A stretch of 64,000 bases of DNA, from contig NZ_JAAAMT010000019.1 in NCBI RefSeq assembly GCF_009905435.1, positions 1 to 64,000 on the forward strand. Reading direction: 5' to 3'. Of this stretch, positions 37,918 through 46,876 are shown piece by piece. The first letter of the stretch is position 1. Each line of letters begins with the position of its first letter. A model generated the notes under the pieces. The model was given only the letters and a program-made list of their open reading frames with translations. It had not been told where the DNA came from and searched no databases. Position numbers and translations under genes: made by a program. The DNA is from Pseudomonas sp. R5(2019). GTDB taxonomy: Bacteria; Pseudomonadota; Gammaproteobacteria; Pseudomonadales; Pseudomonadaceae.

Positions 37918-38442
37918 TCAATCCAGCCTGACCAGCCCGCGCTTGTAGACCTGCGCCCGCTCGACGTACTCGGCGGCATTGGCGTGCATGCGCGCGATGG
38001 CGGCTTCATCCAGCTCGCGCAATACCTTGGCGGGCACGCCGACAATCAGCGAGTGGTCCGGGAAAACCTTGCCCTCGGTCACCACCGCACCGGCGCCCAC
38101 CAGGCAGTTCTTGCCGATGACCGCGCCATTGAGGATGACCGCCTGTATGCCGATCAGCGCGCCGTCGCCGATGCTGCAGCCATGCAGCATCGCCTGGTGG
38201 CCGACGGTCACGTTGGCACCGATGCGCAGCGGGTAGCCGGGATCGGTGTGCAGTACCGCGCCTTCCTGGATATTGCTGCCGACGCCGACGTCGATCACTT
38301 CGTTGTCACCGCGCAGCACCGCTTGGGGCCAGACGCTGACGCCGTCGTGCAGCACCACCTTGCCGATCACGGTCGCGTCGCTGGCGACAAAGGCGCTGGC
38401 GTGGATATCTGGAGCACTGTCGTCGATCTGGTAAATAGCCAT
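37918..38442 (-). CDS. Gamma-class carbonic anhydrase-like hexapeptide protein (PaaY/YrdA type)
   Basis: 174 residues built of left-handed beta-helix hexapeptide repeats ([21 protein letters not shown], then [16 protein letters not shown]). Metal histidines are in [19 protein letters not shown]. PaaY proteins can be CoA-thioesterases in aromatic degradation and others are carbonic anhydrases. Between a CoA transferase and a permease, a thioesterase or repair role is plausible. Confidence 0.82.
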   Translation of the reverse strand: MAIYQIDDSAPDIHASAFVASDATVIGKVVLHDGVSVWPQAVLRGDNEVIDVGVGSNIQEGAVLHTDPGYPLRIGANVTVGHQAMLHGCSIGDGALIGIQAVILNGAVIGKNCLVGAGAVVTEGKVFPDHSLIVGVPAKVLRELDEAAIARMHANAAEYVERAQVYKRGLVRLD

Positions 38443-38471
38443 GAAAATTCTCTTCCCAGGAATGAACCGGC

Positions 38472-39656
38472 TCAGTCGTCGGTACGGAACACGCCGGCAG
38501 CGCGCAACTCTTCGATCTGTGCTTCGCTGTAACCCAGCCCCCGCATGACCTGGCGGGTGTGCTCGCCGATGCGCGGGATCGAACGGCGCGCCTGCAGACG
38601 ATCACCGTCCAGCGACAACGGCAGCAGCGGCATATCGGTGTGCGAGCCGTCTTCCAGCTCCAGCTGGGCCAGGCCACCGCTTTCGATCAAATGAGGATCG
38701 TCGAACAGCTCTTCGGGACGGCGAATCGGCGCAAATGGAATGCCGTTGGCTTCCAGCTGCACGGCCAGGGCCTGGGCATCCATGCTGGCGAAGACTTCAG
38801 CCAGGTGCGCCAGTAGGCGCGGGCGCTGCAGGACGCGGTCGTTGTTGGTCGCAAGGGTCGGGTCGGCCAGCAGTCCCGGTTGGTCGAGCAACCGGCACAA
38901 GGTGCTCCACTGCCCTTCCCCGGTCGCGGCGACGAACATCTGCTCGTTGCCGGCGAACTGGAACACGTCATAAATGGCCCAGGCGCTGATACGGTTGGGC
39001 ATGGGCGCTGCCGCTTCGCCAGTCACCACGTATTGCTGCATGTGCTGGGCCGCGAGCAACACGCAGTTTTCGTACAGCGCGCTTTGCACCTCTTTGCCAC
39101 AGCCTGTGCGGTGACGCTCATTGAGCGCCGCGAGCACACCAATGGCGCCGAACATGCCGCCCATGATGTCGTTGACCGAGCTGCCTGCACGCAACGGCCG
39201 CCCCACCGGGCCCGTCATGTAGGCCAACCCCGCCATCATCTGCACCACTTCATCCAGCGCCAGGCGTTTGTCGTACGGGCCGCTGAGAAACCCCTTGTGG
39301 GAGGCATACACAAGCTTCGGGTTACGCTGGCGCAGGCTGTCGTAGTCCATGCCCAACGCCTTCATCCGACCGGGCTTGAAGTTCTCGATAAACACGTCGG
39401 CGCGGTCGATCAACTCCAGCACTGCAGCGCGGCCCAGCGGGTCATCCAGATCTACCGCGATGCTTTGTTTATTGCGATTGAAGGTGCGAAAGAAACCGGC
39501 GCCAGCACCCAGCAGGCGGCGAGTGCCGTCGCCGCGGGTCGGTTCGACCTTGATTACTTCGGCACCCAGGTCACCCAGGATCATGCCGCAGGTGGGGCCC
39601 ATGACCATGTGGGATATTTCGACGACGCGAATGCCGTCCAGAGGCAGTTTCGACAT
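38472..39656 (-). CDS. CaiB/BaiF family CoA-transferase
   Basis: 394 residues from ATG 39656. Family III CoA transferases move CoA between carboxylates. Seen are the start [48 protein letters not shown], and the Asp in [16 protein letters not shown]. It lies 19 bases after the lyase gene. Together they could activate a hydroxy-dicarboxylic acid to its CoA ester, which the lyase then cleaves. Confidence 0.9.
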   Translation of the reverse strand: MSKLPLDGIRVVEISHMVMGPTCGMILGDLGAEVIKVEPTRGDGTRRLLGAGAGFFRTFNRNKQSIAVDLDDPLGRAAVLELIDRADVFIENFKPGRMKALGMDYDSLRQRNPKLVYASHKGFLSGPYDKRLALDEVVQMMAGLAYMTGPVGRPLRAGSSVNDIMGGMFGAIGVLAALNERHRTGCGKEVQSALYENCVLLAAQHMQQYVVTGEAAAPMPNRISAWAIYDVFQFAGNEQMFVAATGEGQWSTLCRLLDQPGLLADPTLATNNDRVLQRPRLLAHLAEVFASMDAQALAVQLEANGIPFAPIRRPEELFDDPHLIESGGLAQLELEDGSHTDMPLLPLSLDGDRLQARRSIPRIGEHTRQVMRGLGYSEAQIEELRAAGVFRTDD

Positions 39657-39675
39657 GCTGGTGTCTCCATTGGAT

Positions 39676-40596
39676 TCAGCGGGCGGGCGGGTAATTGAGC
39701 GGCAGGCCGGCACGGGCGATGTAGCCGTACAGCGGGTCATCGGGCAGCGACTGCTTGAGCACGTCGCGCACGGCAATCAGCTTTTCAAGGTCAATGCCGG
39801 TTTCATAACCCGAGCCGTTGAGCATGAACACCAGGTCTTCGGTGACCGTGTTGCCAGAGGCACCCGGCGCGAACGGGCAACCACCCAATCCCGCCAACGA
39901 GGCGTCCAGTTCACGAATCCCTAGCTGGGCCGCCACCAGGCTGTTGGCCAGCGCCAGCCCGCGAGTATCGTGGAAGTGCGCGGCCTGCAGTTTGTCACCG
40001 GCGATGGCTTGCACCGCCTTGAGGGTCTGCGCCACCTGGCCCGGCGTGGCATAGCCGGTGGTGTCCCCCAAGGAAATCAAATCGCAACCGGCTTCCAGCA
40101 CCTGGCGGCTCAGCTCGCACAGGTCTTCCAGCGGCACATGGCCCTGGCGCGTGCAACCGAAAGCGACCGACATCCCGGCCACCATCCGGACCTTGCTGTT
40201 GCCGCTTTGGTGGCGCAGCTCACACATGCGGGCGAATTCTTCGACCATCTCCATCGGGGTGCGGCGCACGTTCGCCAGGCTGTGGGCCGGGCTGACCGAA
40301 ATCGGCGCGATGATTCGATGAGCGCCAGCAGCCAGGGCGTTTTCCACTCCGCGCAGATTCGGTGCCAGTACCGTCACCACAAGGTCGGGACAGGTCAGGG
40401 CGTGGGCGACCACGGCGGCAGCATCGGCCATCTGCGGCAGCAGCTTGGCCGGCACGAACGAGGCGACTTCCATATGCCGAATGCCGGCCGCATAGGCGGC
40501 GTCGATCCAGCGTTGCTTGTCGGCGGTGGGCATGATGCTGTGCAGGCTTTGCAGGCCGTCACGCAGGCCCACTTCGTTGATGATTATTGTTGTCAT
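39676..40596 (-). CDS. Hydroxymethylglutaryl-CoA lyase family protein
   Basis: 306 residues. The DRE-TIM motif EVGLRDGLQ (7-15), AAHFHDTRGLALAN for metal binding and the cysteine loop GLGGCPFAPGASGN are intact. Known members cleave HMG-CoA to acetoacetate and acetyl-CoA, or citramalyl-CoA to pyruvate and acetyl-CoA. Leucine-pathway partners (liu genes) are absent and a CoA transferase follows, so a citramalate/itaconate-like or 3-hydroxy-3-methylglutarate substrate is more likely. The exact one is not known. Confidence 0.9.
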   Translation of the reverse strand: MTTIIINEVGLRDGLQSLHSIMPTADKQRWIDAAYAAGIRHMEVASFVPAKLLPQMADAAAVVAHALTCPDLVVTVLAPNLRGVENALAAGAHRIIAPISVSPAHSLANVRRTPMEMVEEFARMCELRHQSGNSKVRMVAGMSVAFGCTRQGHVPLEDLCELSRQVLEAGCDLISLGDTTGYATPGQVAQTLKAVQAIAGDKLQAAHFHDTRGLALANSLVAAQLGIRELDASLAGLGGCPFAPGASGNTVTEDLVFMLNGSGYETGIDLEKLIAVRDVLKQSLPDDPLYGYIARAGLPLNYPPAR

Positions 40597-40660
40597 GAGT
40601 GGCTCTCAGGCTGTGATGCATGGGCTTAGCCTAGAGAGCCCCCTTCAATGGGAAAAGACG

Positions 40661-41626
40661 TCATTCACGGCTGCATCCATCGCCATCGGAGATGGATAGA
40701 GCGGCTTGATTGGCGCCAGCCCGCACCGGAACGCGCGCCAACAGATGATTGAGCAGGCGCCGGGCCGACAATGACAACGAATCGACATCGCGCACGCAGA
40801 TAACAAATTGCCCCTTGGCCCAATCGTCCAGCAACGGGATGACCCGCAGCCCGAACAGATCGGTATAGCGACTGACCGCCTCCTGGGGGAAGATCACCAG
40901 CCCCAGCCCGGCCTGGACCAGCCGGTTGGCGGCATCGAATGACGACACATAGCTGCGAAAGCGCAGCTCCCGCCCCTGCTCTCGGGCAACGCGCTGCATA
41001 AAGCCATTGAGGGTGGCGAAGGCCGAAAGCCCCAGGTGTTCGTAATCCAGCGTCTCGGCGAAGCGGATGCAGTCGAGGTCGGCCAAGGGGTGCTTGTGGT
41101 TGACCACGACGGCCAGTTGATCGGTGCGGTAGGGAATAAATTCCAGATCGCCTACCGCCATCGATTGCCGGCAGATCCCGAGGTCGGCATTGCCCTCGGC
41201 GACACCACGCACCACGTCGGGGCTGAAGCGCTCTTCGATATCGACCTGGATGTTCTCGTTAGCCAGCAGAAACTCGGACAAATCCTCGGGCAAAAATTCC
41301 ATGATCGACGAGATATTGGCCAGGACCCGCACATGCCCGCGCGCCCCTTCGGCGTACTCGCTCAACTCACCCTGCAAGCGCTCCATGCTGCGCATTAACT
41401 GCCGGGCGTGGCGCAACAGGGCCTGGCCGGCGGGTGTGGGTTCGACCCCGCGCTTGCTGCGAATCAACAAGGGTGTGCCAATCGCCGCTTCGATATCGGC
41501 AATGCGCTTGCTGATCGCCGAAGGCGCGATGAACTCCCGCTCACTGGCGCGAGTGATGGTGCCTTCCTCGCAGACAGCGATGAAGTGCCGAAGCGAAACC
41601 GGGTCTATCTGCCACATCAGCTCCAT
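40661..41626 (-). CDS. LysR-type regulator of the lyase operon
   Basis: 321 residues. HTH region: LRHFIAVCEEGTITRASERE and SAISKRIADIEA; the effector domain follows. It is directly upstream (64 bases) of the lyase gene and co-directional, so it likely regulates it. Its first ten bases overlap the 3' end of the GntR gene (glcC). ATG 41617 is a possible alternative start. Confidence 0.85.
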   Translation of the reverse strand: MELMWQIDPVSLRHFIAVCEEGTITRASEREFIAPSAISKRIADIEAAIGTPLLIRSKRGVEPTPAGQALLRHARQLMRSMERLQGELSEYAEGARGHVRVLANISSIMEFLPEDLSEFLLANENIQVDIEERFSPDVVRGVAEGNADLGICRQSMAVGDLEFIPYRTDQLAVVVNHKHPLADLDCIRFAETLDYEHLGLSAFATLNGFMQRVAREQGRELRFRSYVSSFDAANRLVQAGLGLVIFPQEAVSRYTDLFGLRVIPLLDDWAKGQFVICVRDVDSLSLSARRLLNHLLARVPVRAGANQAALSISDGDGCSRE

Positions 41627-42390
41627 CCCTCCAATCGCAGCGTGGCGCGGACCAGCCGCTGCTCTTCCTGCTCGATGTCCTTGAGGCTGTCGCGAATGCC
41701 ATGGATGTGGCTGCGCGCCGCCCGCTCGGCCTGCTCTGGCAAGCGCTCAATCACCGCGTGATACAGCTTCGAGTGCTGGCGGTCCAGCTGCTTCATGCTC
41801 AGCGGCCGGTGGTAGAGGTTATTGACCGACGCGAACACGGTGCTGAGCATCAAGTCGGTCAGCGATTGCAATGTGTGGACCAGCACCGGGTTATGCGAGG
41901 CTTCGCAAATCGCCAGGTGGAAGGCGTGGTCCAGCCGGGCGTGCTCCTGCGAATCCAGCCCCTTGGGTGACTCATGGGCTACAAGCATTTCTTCGTAACG
42001 CCGGCGGATCATCACAAAGTCCGCCTGGGTACCGCGCAATGCCGCCAGACGCGCAGACTCGCCTTCCAGCAGCGCGCGCACTTCGAGCAAGTCATACAAG
42101 GTACGCGGTTGCGAGCTGAACAGGTGCATCAGCGGGCTGGCATCCCGGTGGCCGGACAACTGCGCCACAAACGAGCCGCGCCCTTGGCTGGTTTCGATGA
42201 TACCGCGCCCGCGCAATACCCGCAGGCCTTCGCGCAGGGCCGAGCGGGAGATGCCCAGCTTGTCGCACAAGCGCCGCTCGGAGGGCAGCGCCTGACCGAC
42301 CTTGAGCACGCCGTCGACAATCAATTGCTCAATGCGCTCGGCCACCACATCGGCCAGTTGGCGCCGTTCCTTACCCACTTCCAGAGCCAT
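41617..42390 (-). CDS. glcC: GntR/FadR-type regulator of glycolate use (GlcC)
   Basis: 257 residues. Winged helix: LADVVAERIEQLIVDGVLKVG, SERRLCDKLGISRSALREGLRVLRG; FCD domain with RLDHAFHLAICEASHNPVLVH. It is divergent from glcDEFGB, and operators of the TGGT..ACCA type occur in the gap, one against its own start. The family role is to sense glycolate or glyoxylate. Confidence 0.88.
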   Translation of the reverse strand: MALEVGKERRQLADVVAERIEQLIVDGVLKVGQALPSERRLCDKLGISRSALREGLRVLRGRGIIETSQGRGSFVAQLSGHRDASPLMHLFSSQPRTLYDLLEVRALLEGESARLAALRGTQADFVMIRRRYEEMLVAHESPKGLDSQEHARLDHAFHLAICEASHNPVLVHTLQSLTDLMLSTVFASVNNLYHRPLSMKQLDRQHSKLYHAVIERLPEQAERAARSHIHGIRDSLKDIEQEEQRLVRATLRLEGWS

Positions 42391-42405
42391 GCCAATCTCC
42401 TTTCA

Positions 42406-42419
42406 ACTGGTAGGACCAG
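42406..42419. promoter_or_regulatory. GlcC-type operator 1 (near glcC start)
   Basis: ACTGGTAGGACCAG, a near-perfect palindrome of the TGGT-N3-ACCA form bound by FadR-subfamily regulators such as LldR and PdhR. Only 16 bases from the glcC start codon, so autorepression is likely. Confidence 0.7.
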
Positions 42420-42514
42420 CCTGTAAACGGTCAGCCTCTGTCGGCTCAATCCGTCCCCAAGCATAGGATTACGCTGCATTTGCTGGAATAGCCAATGTCG
42501 GTCTTTACTTAAAA

Positions 42515-42529
42515 ACTGGTAGGACCAGT
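42515..42529. promoter_or_regulatory. GlcC-type operator 2 (glcD promoter region)
   Basis: ACTGGTAGGACCAGT, a palindrome identical in core to the site at 42406. It lies 100 bases before the glcD start codon and would control the catabolic operon. Confidence 0.75.
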
Positions 42530-42628
42530 GATAAGAGCATTGGACGCCGGGCAAATCCCGGGCGGATGATCGGGGAAACGATGGCCGGCATGACCGGCGC
42601 CTATAACGACAAGAACATCGAGCCTGCC

Positions 42629-44128
42629 ATGAACATTCTCTACGACGAACGCGTCGACGGCGCGCTGCCAAAGGTGGACAAAGCGGCGCTGCTGGCACGG
42701 CTGCAACAGGCCTTGCCCGACCTCGACGTTCTGCACCTTGAGGAAGACCTCAAGCCGTACGAGTGCGACGGCCTTTCGGCCTACCGCACCACCCCGATGA
42801 TGGTGGTGCTGCCCGAGCGCATCGAGCAGGTCGAAACCTTGCTCAAGCTGTGCCATGAACAGCGCATTCCGGTGGTTGCGCGGGGTGCCGGCACCGGGCT
42901 GTCGGGCGGCGCCTTACCGCTGGAGCAAGGCATCTTGTTGGTCATGGCTCGCTTCAATCGCATTCTGGAAGTGAACCCGGCCGGGCGTTTTGCCAGGGTT
43001 CAGCCCGGGGTGCGCAACCTGGCGATTTCCCAGGCAGCCGCGCCTTTCGAGTTGTATTACGCCCCTGACCCGTCCTCGCAAATTGCCTGCTCCATCGGTG
43101 GCAACGTCGCCGAAAATGCCGGTGGCGTGCACTGCCTCAAATACGGGCTGACGGTGCACAACCTGCTCAAGCTCGACGTCCTCACCGTCGAAGGTGAAGC
43201 CATGACCCTGGGCAGCGACGCACTCGACAGCCCAGGCTTTGACCTGCTGGCGCTGTTCACCGGCTCCGAGGGCATGCTCGGGATCGTCACCGAAGTAACC
43301 GTCAAACTCTTGCCCAAACCGCAGGTGGCCAAGGTGCTGCTGGCCAGCTTCGACTCGGTGGAAAAAGCCGGTCGCGCCGTAGGCGACATCATCGCCGCCG
43401 GCATCATCCCCGGCGGCCTGGAGATGATGGATAACCTCGCCATCCGCGCCGCGGAAGACTTTATCCATGCTGGCTACCCGGTCGACGCCGAGGCGATTCT
43501 GCTCTGCGAACTGGACGGTGTTGAAGCCGACGTGCACGACGATTGCGAATGCGTGCGCGAGGTGCTCGAAAAGGCCGGCGCCACCGAAGTGCGCCAGGCC
43601 CGCGACGAGGCCGAACGCGTGCGCTTCTGGGCCGGGCGCAAGAATGCCTTCCCGGCAGTCGGTCGTCTGTCTCCCGATTACTACTGCATGGACGGCACCA
43701 TCCCGCGTCGGGAATTGCCGGGCGTGCTGCGCGGCATTTCCGAGTTGTCTGCCGAATACGGCCTGCGGGTGGCCAACGTCTTTCATGCCGGCGACGGCAA
43801 TATGCACCCGCTGATTCTGTTCGACGCCAACCAACCAGGCGAGCTGGACCGGGCGGAAGCGCTGGGCGGCAAGATCCTCGAATTATGCGTGGCGGTGGGT
43901 GGCAGCATTACCGGTGAGCATGGCGTGGGGCGGGAGAAGATCAACCAGATGTGCGCTCAGTTCAGCAGCGATGAGCTGACGCTGTTCCACGCGGTCAAAG
44001 CCGCGTTCGATCCGGGCGGCCTGCTCAACCCCGGCAAGAACATCCCCACCCTGCACCGCTGCGCCGAGTTCGGCGCCATGCATGTGCACATGGGCAAGCT
44101 GCCCTTCCCGGAACTGGAGCGATTCTGA
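42629..44128 (+). CDS. glcD: Glycolate oxidase subunit GlcD
   Basis: 499 residues from ATG 42629 (MNILYDERVDGALP, the family start; ATG 42566 is upstream). The FAD domain shows VVARGAGTGLSGGALPL and GGNVAENAGGVHCLKYGLTVHN; the C-terminal half ends with VFHAGDGNMHPL and GSITGEHGVGREK. With GlcE and GlcF it oxidises glycolate to glyoxylate and feeds electrons to quinone. The stop overlaps glcE by one base. Confidence 0.97.
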   Translation: MNILYDERVDGALPKVDKAALLARLQQALPDLDVLHLEEDLKPYECDGLSAYRTTPMMVVLPERIEQVETLLKLCHEQRIPVVARGAGTGLSGGALPLEQGILLVMARFNRILEVNPAGRFARVQPGVRNLAISQAAAPFELYYAPDPSSQIACSIGGNVAENAGGVHCLKYGLTVHNLLKLDVLTVEGEAMTLGSDALDSPGFDLLALFTGSEGMLGIVTEVTVKLLPKPQVAKVLLASFDSVEKAGRAVGDIIAAGIIPGGLEMMDNLAIRAAEDFIHAGYPVDAEAILLCELDGVEADVHDDCECVREVLEKAGATEVRQARDEAERVRFWAGRKNAFPAVGRLSPDYYCMDGTIPRRELPGVLRGISELSAEYGLRVANVFHAGDGNMHPLILFDANQPGELDRAEALGGKILELCVAVGGSITGEHGVGREKINQMCAQFSSDELTLFHAVKAAFDPGGLLNPGKNIPTLHRCAEFGAMHVHMGKLPFPELERF

Positions 44129-45183
44129 TGAAATCGACTGATTGCGACGGCAGCGCCGAGCTGCTCGACCAGGTCTGCGCCGCCATCGAACAGCGCACGC
44201 CGCTGCGCATCCAGGGCAGCAACAGCAAGGCGTATCTGGGGCGCCAGATCGAAGGGCAACCGCTCGATACCCGCATCCATCGCGGCATCGTCAGCTATGA
44301 CCCGACCGAACTGGTGGTCACTGTCCGCGCCGGCACACCGCTGGCCGAGCTTGAGCAAACCCTGGCCGAACAGGGCCAGTTTCTCGCCTGCGAACCTCCA
44401 CACATGGGCCCGCAAGCCACCGCCGGCGGCATGGTCGCCGCCGGTTTGTCCGGGCCACGGCGGCCCTGGTCGGGCTCGGTGCGCGACTTTGTGCTGGGCA
44501 CGCGGGTCATCACCGGCCACGGCAAACACCTGCGCTTCGGCGGTGAAGTCATGAAAAACGTCGCCGGTTATGACCTCTCGCGCTTGCTCGCCGGTAGCCT
44601 GGGTTGCCTCGGGGTGTTGACCGAGGTCTCACTCAAAGTACTGCCGCGCCCTCGCGCCAGCGCGAGTTTGTGCCTGCAGATGAGCCGCGACCACGCACTG
44701 GCCAGGCTCGCCGAATGGGGCCAGCAACCGGTGCCGATCAGCGCCGCCTGCCATGACGGCGAACGCCTTTACTTGCGCCTGGAAGGGGGTGAAGGGTCGG
44801 TCAATGCCACCCGTGATCGCATAGGCGGTGAGCACCTGGAGCCCAATTTCTGGCAGGACTTGCGTGAACAACGCCTGTCATTTTTCAAGTCTTCAGAGCC
44901 GCTGTGGCGCCTGTCGTTGCCCCAAAACACCCCGGCGCTCGACCTGCCGGGCCAACAGTTGATCGACTGGGGCGGCGCCCAGCGCTGGCTGGCTTCCAGC
45001 GCCGACCCCGCCACGATTCGCCAATGCGCCGCCCAGGCCGGTGGCCATGCCACCTGCATGAGCGCCAGCGATGAACCCTTTGCGCCCTTGAGCGCCCCGC
45101 TGCTGCGCTACCATCGCCAGCTCAAGGCGCAACTGGACCCGCACGGGATCTTCAACCCCGGGCGTATGTACGCACACTTCTGA
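44128..45183 (+). CDS. glcE: Glycolate oxidase subunit GlcE
   Basis: 351 residues, a shorter FAD-binding paralogue of GlcD. PLRIQGSNSKAYLGRQ, then PPHMGPQATAGGMVAAGLSG and GGEVMKNVAGYDLSRLLAGSLGCLGVLTEVSL-type segments are typical. Needed as a subunit of the glycolate oxidase complex. One-base overlap with glcD and nine bases before glcF. Confidence 0.96.
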   Translation: MKSTDCDGSAELLDQVCAAIEQRTPLRIQGSNSKAYLGRQIEGQPLDTRIHRGIVSYDPTELVVTVRAGTPLAELEQTLAEQGQFLACEPPHMGPQATAGGMVAAGLSGPRRPWSGSVRDFVLGTRVITGHGKHLRFGGEVMKNVAGYDLSRLLAGSLGCLGVLTEVSLKVLPRPRASASLCLQMSRDHALARLAEWGQQPVPISAACHDGERLYLRLEGGEGSVNATRDRIGGEHLEPNFWQDLREQRLSFFKSSEPLWRLSLPQNTPALDLPGQQLIDWGGAQRWLASSADPATIRQCAAQAGGHATCMSASDEPFAPLSAPLLRYHRQLKAQLDPHGIFNPGRMYAHF

Positions 45184-45192
45184 GGCCGCGCC

Positions 45193-46419
45193 ATGCAAAC
45201 CCATCTGAGTGATCAGGCCCGCGCGCTGCCGCGTGGCGAAGAAGCCGAACGTATCCTGCGCACGTGCGTGCATTGCGGCTTCTGCAATGCCACCTGCCCG
45301 ACCTACCAACTGCTCGGCGATGAACTCGACGGCCCGCGTGGTCGCATCTACCTGATCAAGCAAGTACTCGAAGGCGCTGAGCCCAGTGCCCACACCCTGG
45401 AGCATCTGGACCGTTGCCTGACCTGCCGCAATTGCGAAACCACCTGCCCGTCCGGGGTCGACTATCACAACCTGCTGGACATCGGCCGGGAAGTCATCGA
45501 GCAGCGCGTCCCGCGCTCATTTGGCGAACGCAGTTTACGCGCCGGTCTGCGAGCGGTCGTGCCGCATGCGGGGCTGTTCAAGGCACTGGTCAACAGCGGT
45601 GAAATGCTTCGCCCACTGCTGCCGGAGGCGCTGCGGGCCAAGCTGCCGCGGCAGATTCGCACGGCACGTCCACGCCCGCAGTCACAGCATCAACAACGCG
45701 TGCTGATGCTTGAAGGTTGCGTACAACCGGGCCTGTCGCCGAACACCAATGCGGCGGCGGCACGGGTGCTCGATCGTCTGGGCATCAGCGTTGAACCGGC
45801 ACGCGAGGCCGGTTGCTGCGGCGCCGTGGACTATCACCTGAACGCCCAGCACACCGGCCTGAATCGTGCCCGGCGCAATATCGACGCCTGGTGGCCAGCC
45901 ATTGAAGCCGGTGCCCAGGCGATTGTGCAAACCGCCAGCGGCTGTGGCGCCTTCATCAAGGATTACGGTCACTTGCTGGCCGATGACCCGCTGTATGCCG
46001 CCAAGGCAAAGCGCGTCAGCGAGCTGACCAAGGACCTGGTCGAAGTGCTGCGCGATGCACCGCTGGAAACCCTCGGTGTGCACAGCGATTTGCGCCTGGC
46101 GTTCCATTGCCCGTGCACCTTGCAGCACGCCCAGAAACTCGGCGGCGCCGTCGAAGGCGTGCTGACTCGGCTGGGCTTTCACCTGACCGCCGTCCCCGAT
46201 GCGCACCTGTGCTGCGGCTCAGCCGGCACCTATTCGATCACCCAACCGGCGTTGTCCCGACAGCTGCGCGACAACAAGCTCAACGCGCTGGAAAGCGGCA
46301 AGCCGCAAGTCATCGCCACCGCCAACATCGGTTGCCAGAGCCATCTTGATGGCGCCGGCCGCACCCAGGTTCGACACTGGATCGAGCTGGTCGATGAAGC
46401 CATGGATCACCCCCTTTAA
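45193..46419 (+). CDS. glcF: Glycolate oxidase iron-sulfur subunit GlcF
   Basis: 408 residues. Two ferredoxin-type 4Fe-4S sites: Cys25, 28, 31, 35 and Cys75, 78, 81, 85. Two CCG-type domains follow (EAGCCGAVDYH and DAHLCCGSAGTYS). It transfers electrons from GlcDE to the membrane. Confidence 0.97.
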   Translation: MQTHLSDQARALPRGEEAERILRTCVHCGFCNATCPTYQLLGDELDGPRGRIYLIKQVLEGAEPSAHTLEHLDRCLTCRNCETTCPSGVDYHNLLDIGREVIEQRVPRSFGERSLRAGLRAVVPHAGLFKALVNSGEMLRPLLPEALRAKLPRQIRTARPRPQSQHQQRVLMLEGCVQPGLSPNTNAAAARVLDRLGISVEPAREAGCCGAVDYHLNAQHTGLNRARRNIDAWWPAIEAGAQAIVQTASGCGAFIKDYGHLLADDPLYAAKAKRVSELTKDLVEVLRDAPLETLGVHSDLRLAFHCPCTLQHAQKLGGAVEGVLTRLGFHLTAVPDAHLCCGSAGTYSITQPALSRQLRDNKLNALESGKPQVIATANIGCQSHLDGAGRTQVRHWIELVDEAMDHPL

Positions 46420-46440
46420 ATCGGATACCCAGGAATCGCC

Positions 46441-46845
46441 ATGTACACCAAAGCCGTGCTCAGCCATACCGATGTAGCTTCCATTCTGACCGCCGCCCGC
46501 GCCGAAGCCGATCGCAACCAATGGGCCGTCAGCATTGCTGTGGTCGACGACGGCGGCCACCCGCTGGCGCTGGAGCGGCTGGATGGCTGTGCGCCGATCA
46601 GCGCCTACATCGCCATCGAAAAAGCCCGCTCCGCCGCGCTCGGTCGACGCGAATCCAAAGGTTATGAAGACATGGTCAACGGTGGGCGCACAGCCTTTCT
46701 GTCTGCGCCGCTGCTGACCAGCCTCGAAGGTGGCGTACCGGTGCTGGTCGATGGCCAGGTGGTCGCGGCCGTCGGCGTCTCGGGCGTCAAGGCCGAGCAG
46801 GATGCGCAGGTAGCCAAGGCCGGCATCGCCGCCCTGAGCGTTTGA
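46441..46845 (+). CDS. glcG: GlcG (DUF336/heme-binding-like) protein
   Basis: 134 residues of the GlcG/HbpS family: [22 protein letters not shown] and [15 protein letters not shown], then [19 protein letters not shown]. Its role in the glc operon is not known; the fold binds small molecules or haem in other bacteria. Confidence 0.93.
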   Translation: MYTKAVLSHTDVASILTAARAEADRNQWAVSIAVVDDGGHPLALERLDGCAPISAYIAIEKARSAALGRRESKGYEDMVNGGRTAFLSAPLLTSLEGGVPVLVDGQVVAAVGVSGVKAEQDAQVAKAGIAALSV

Positions 46846-46876
46846 ACTGAACACCGTTATTGAATTGGAGACCGCC

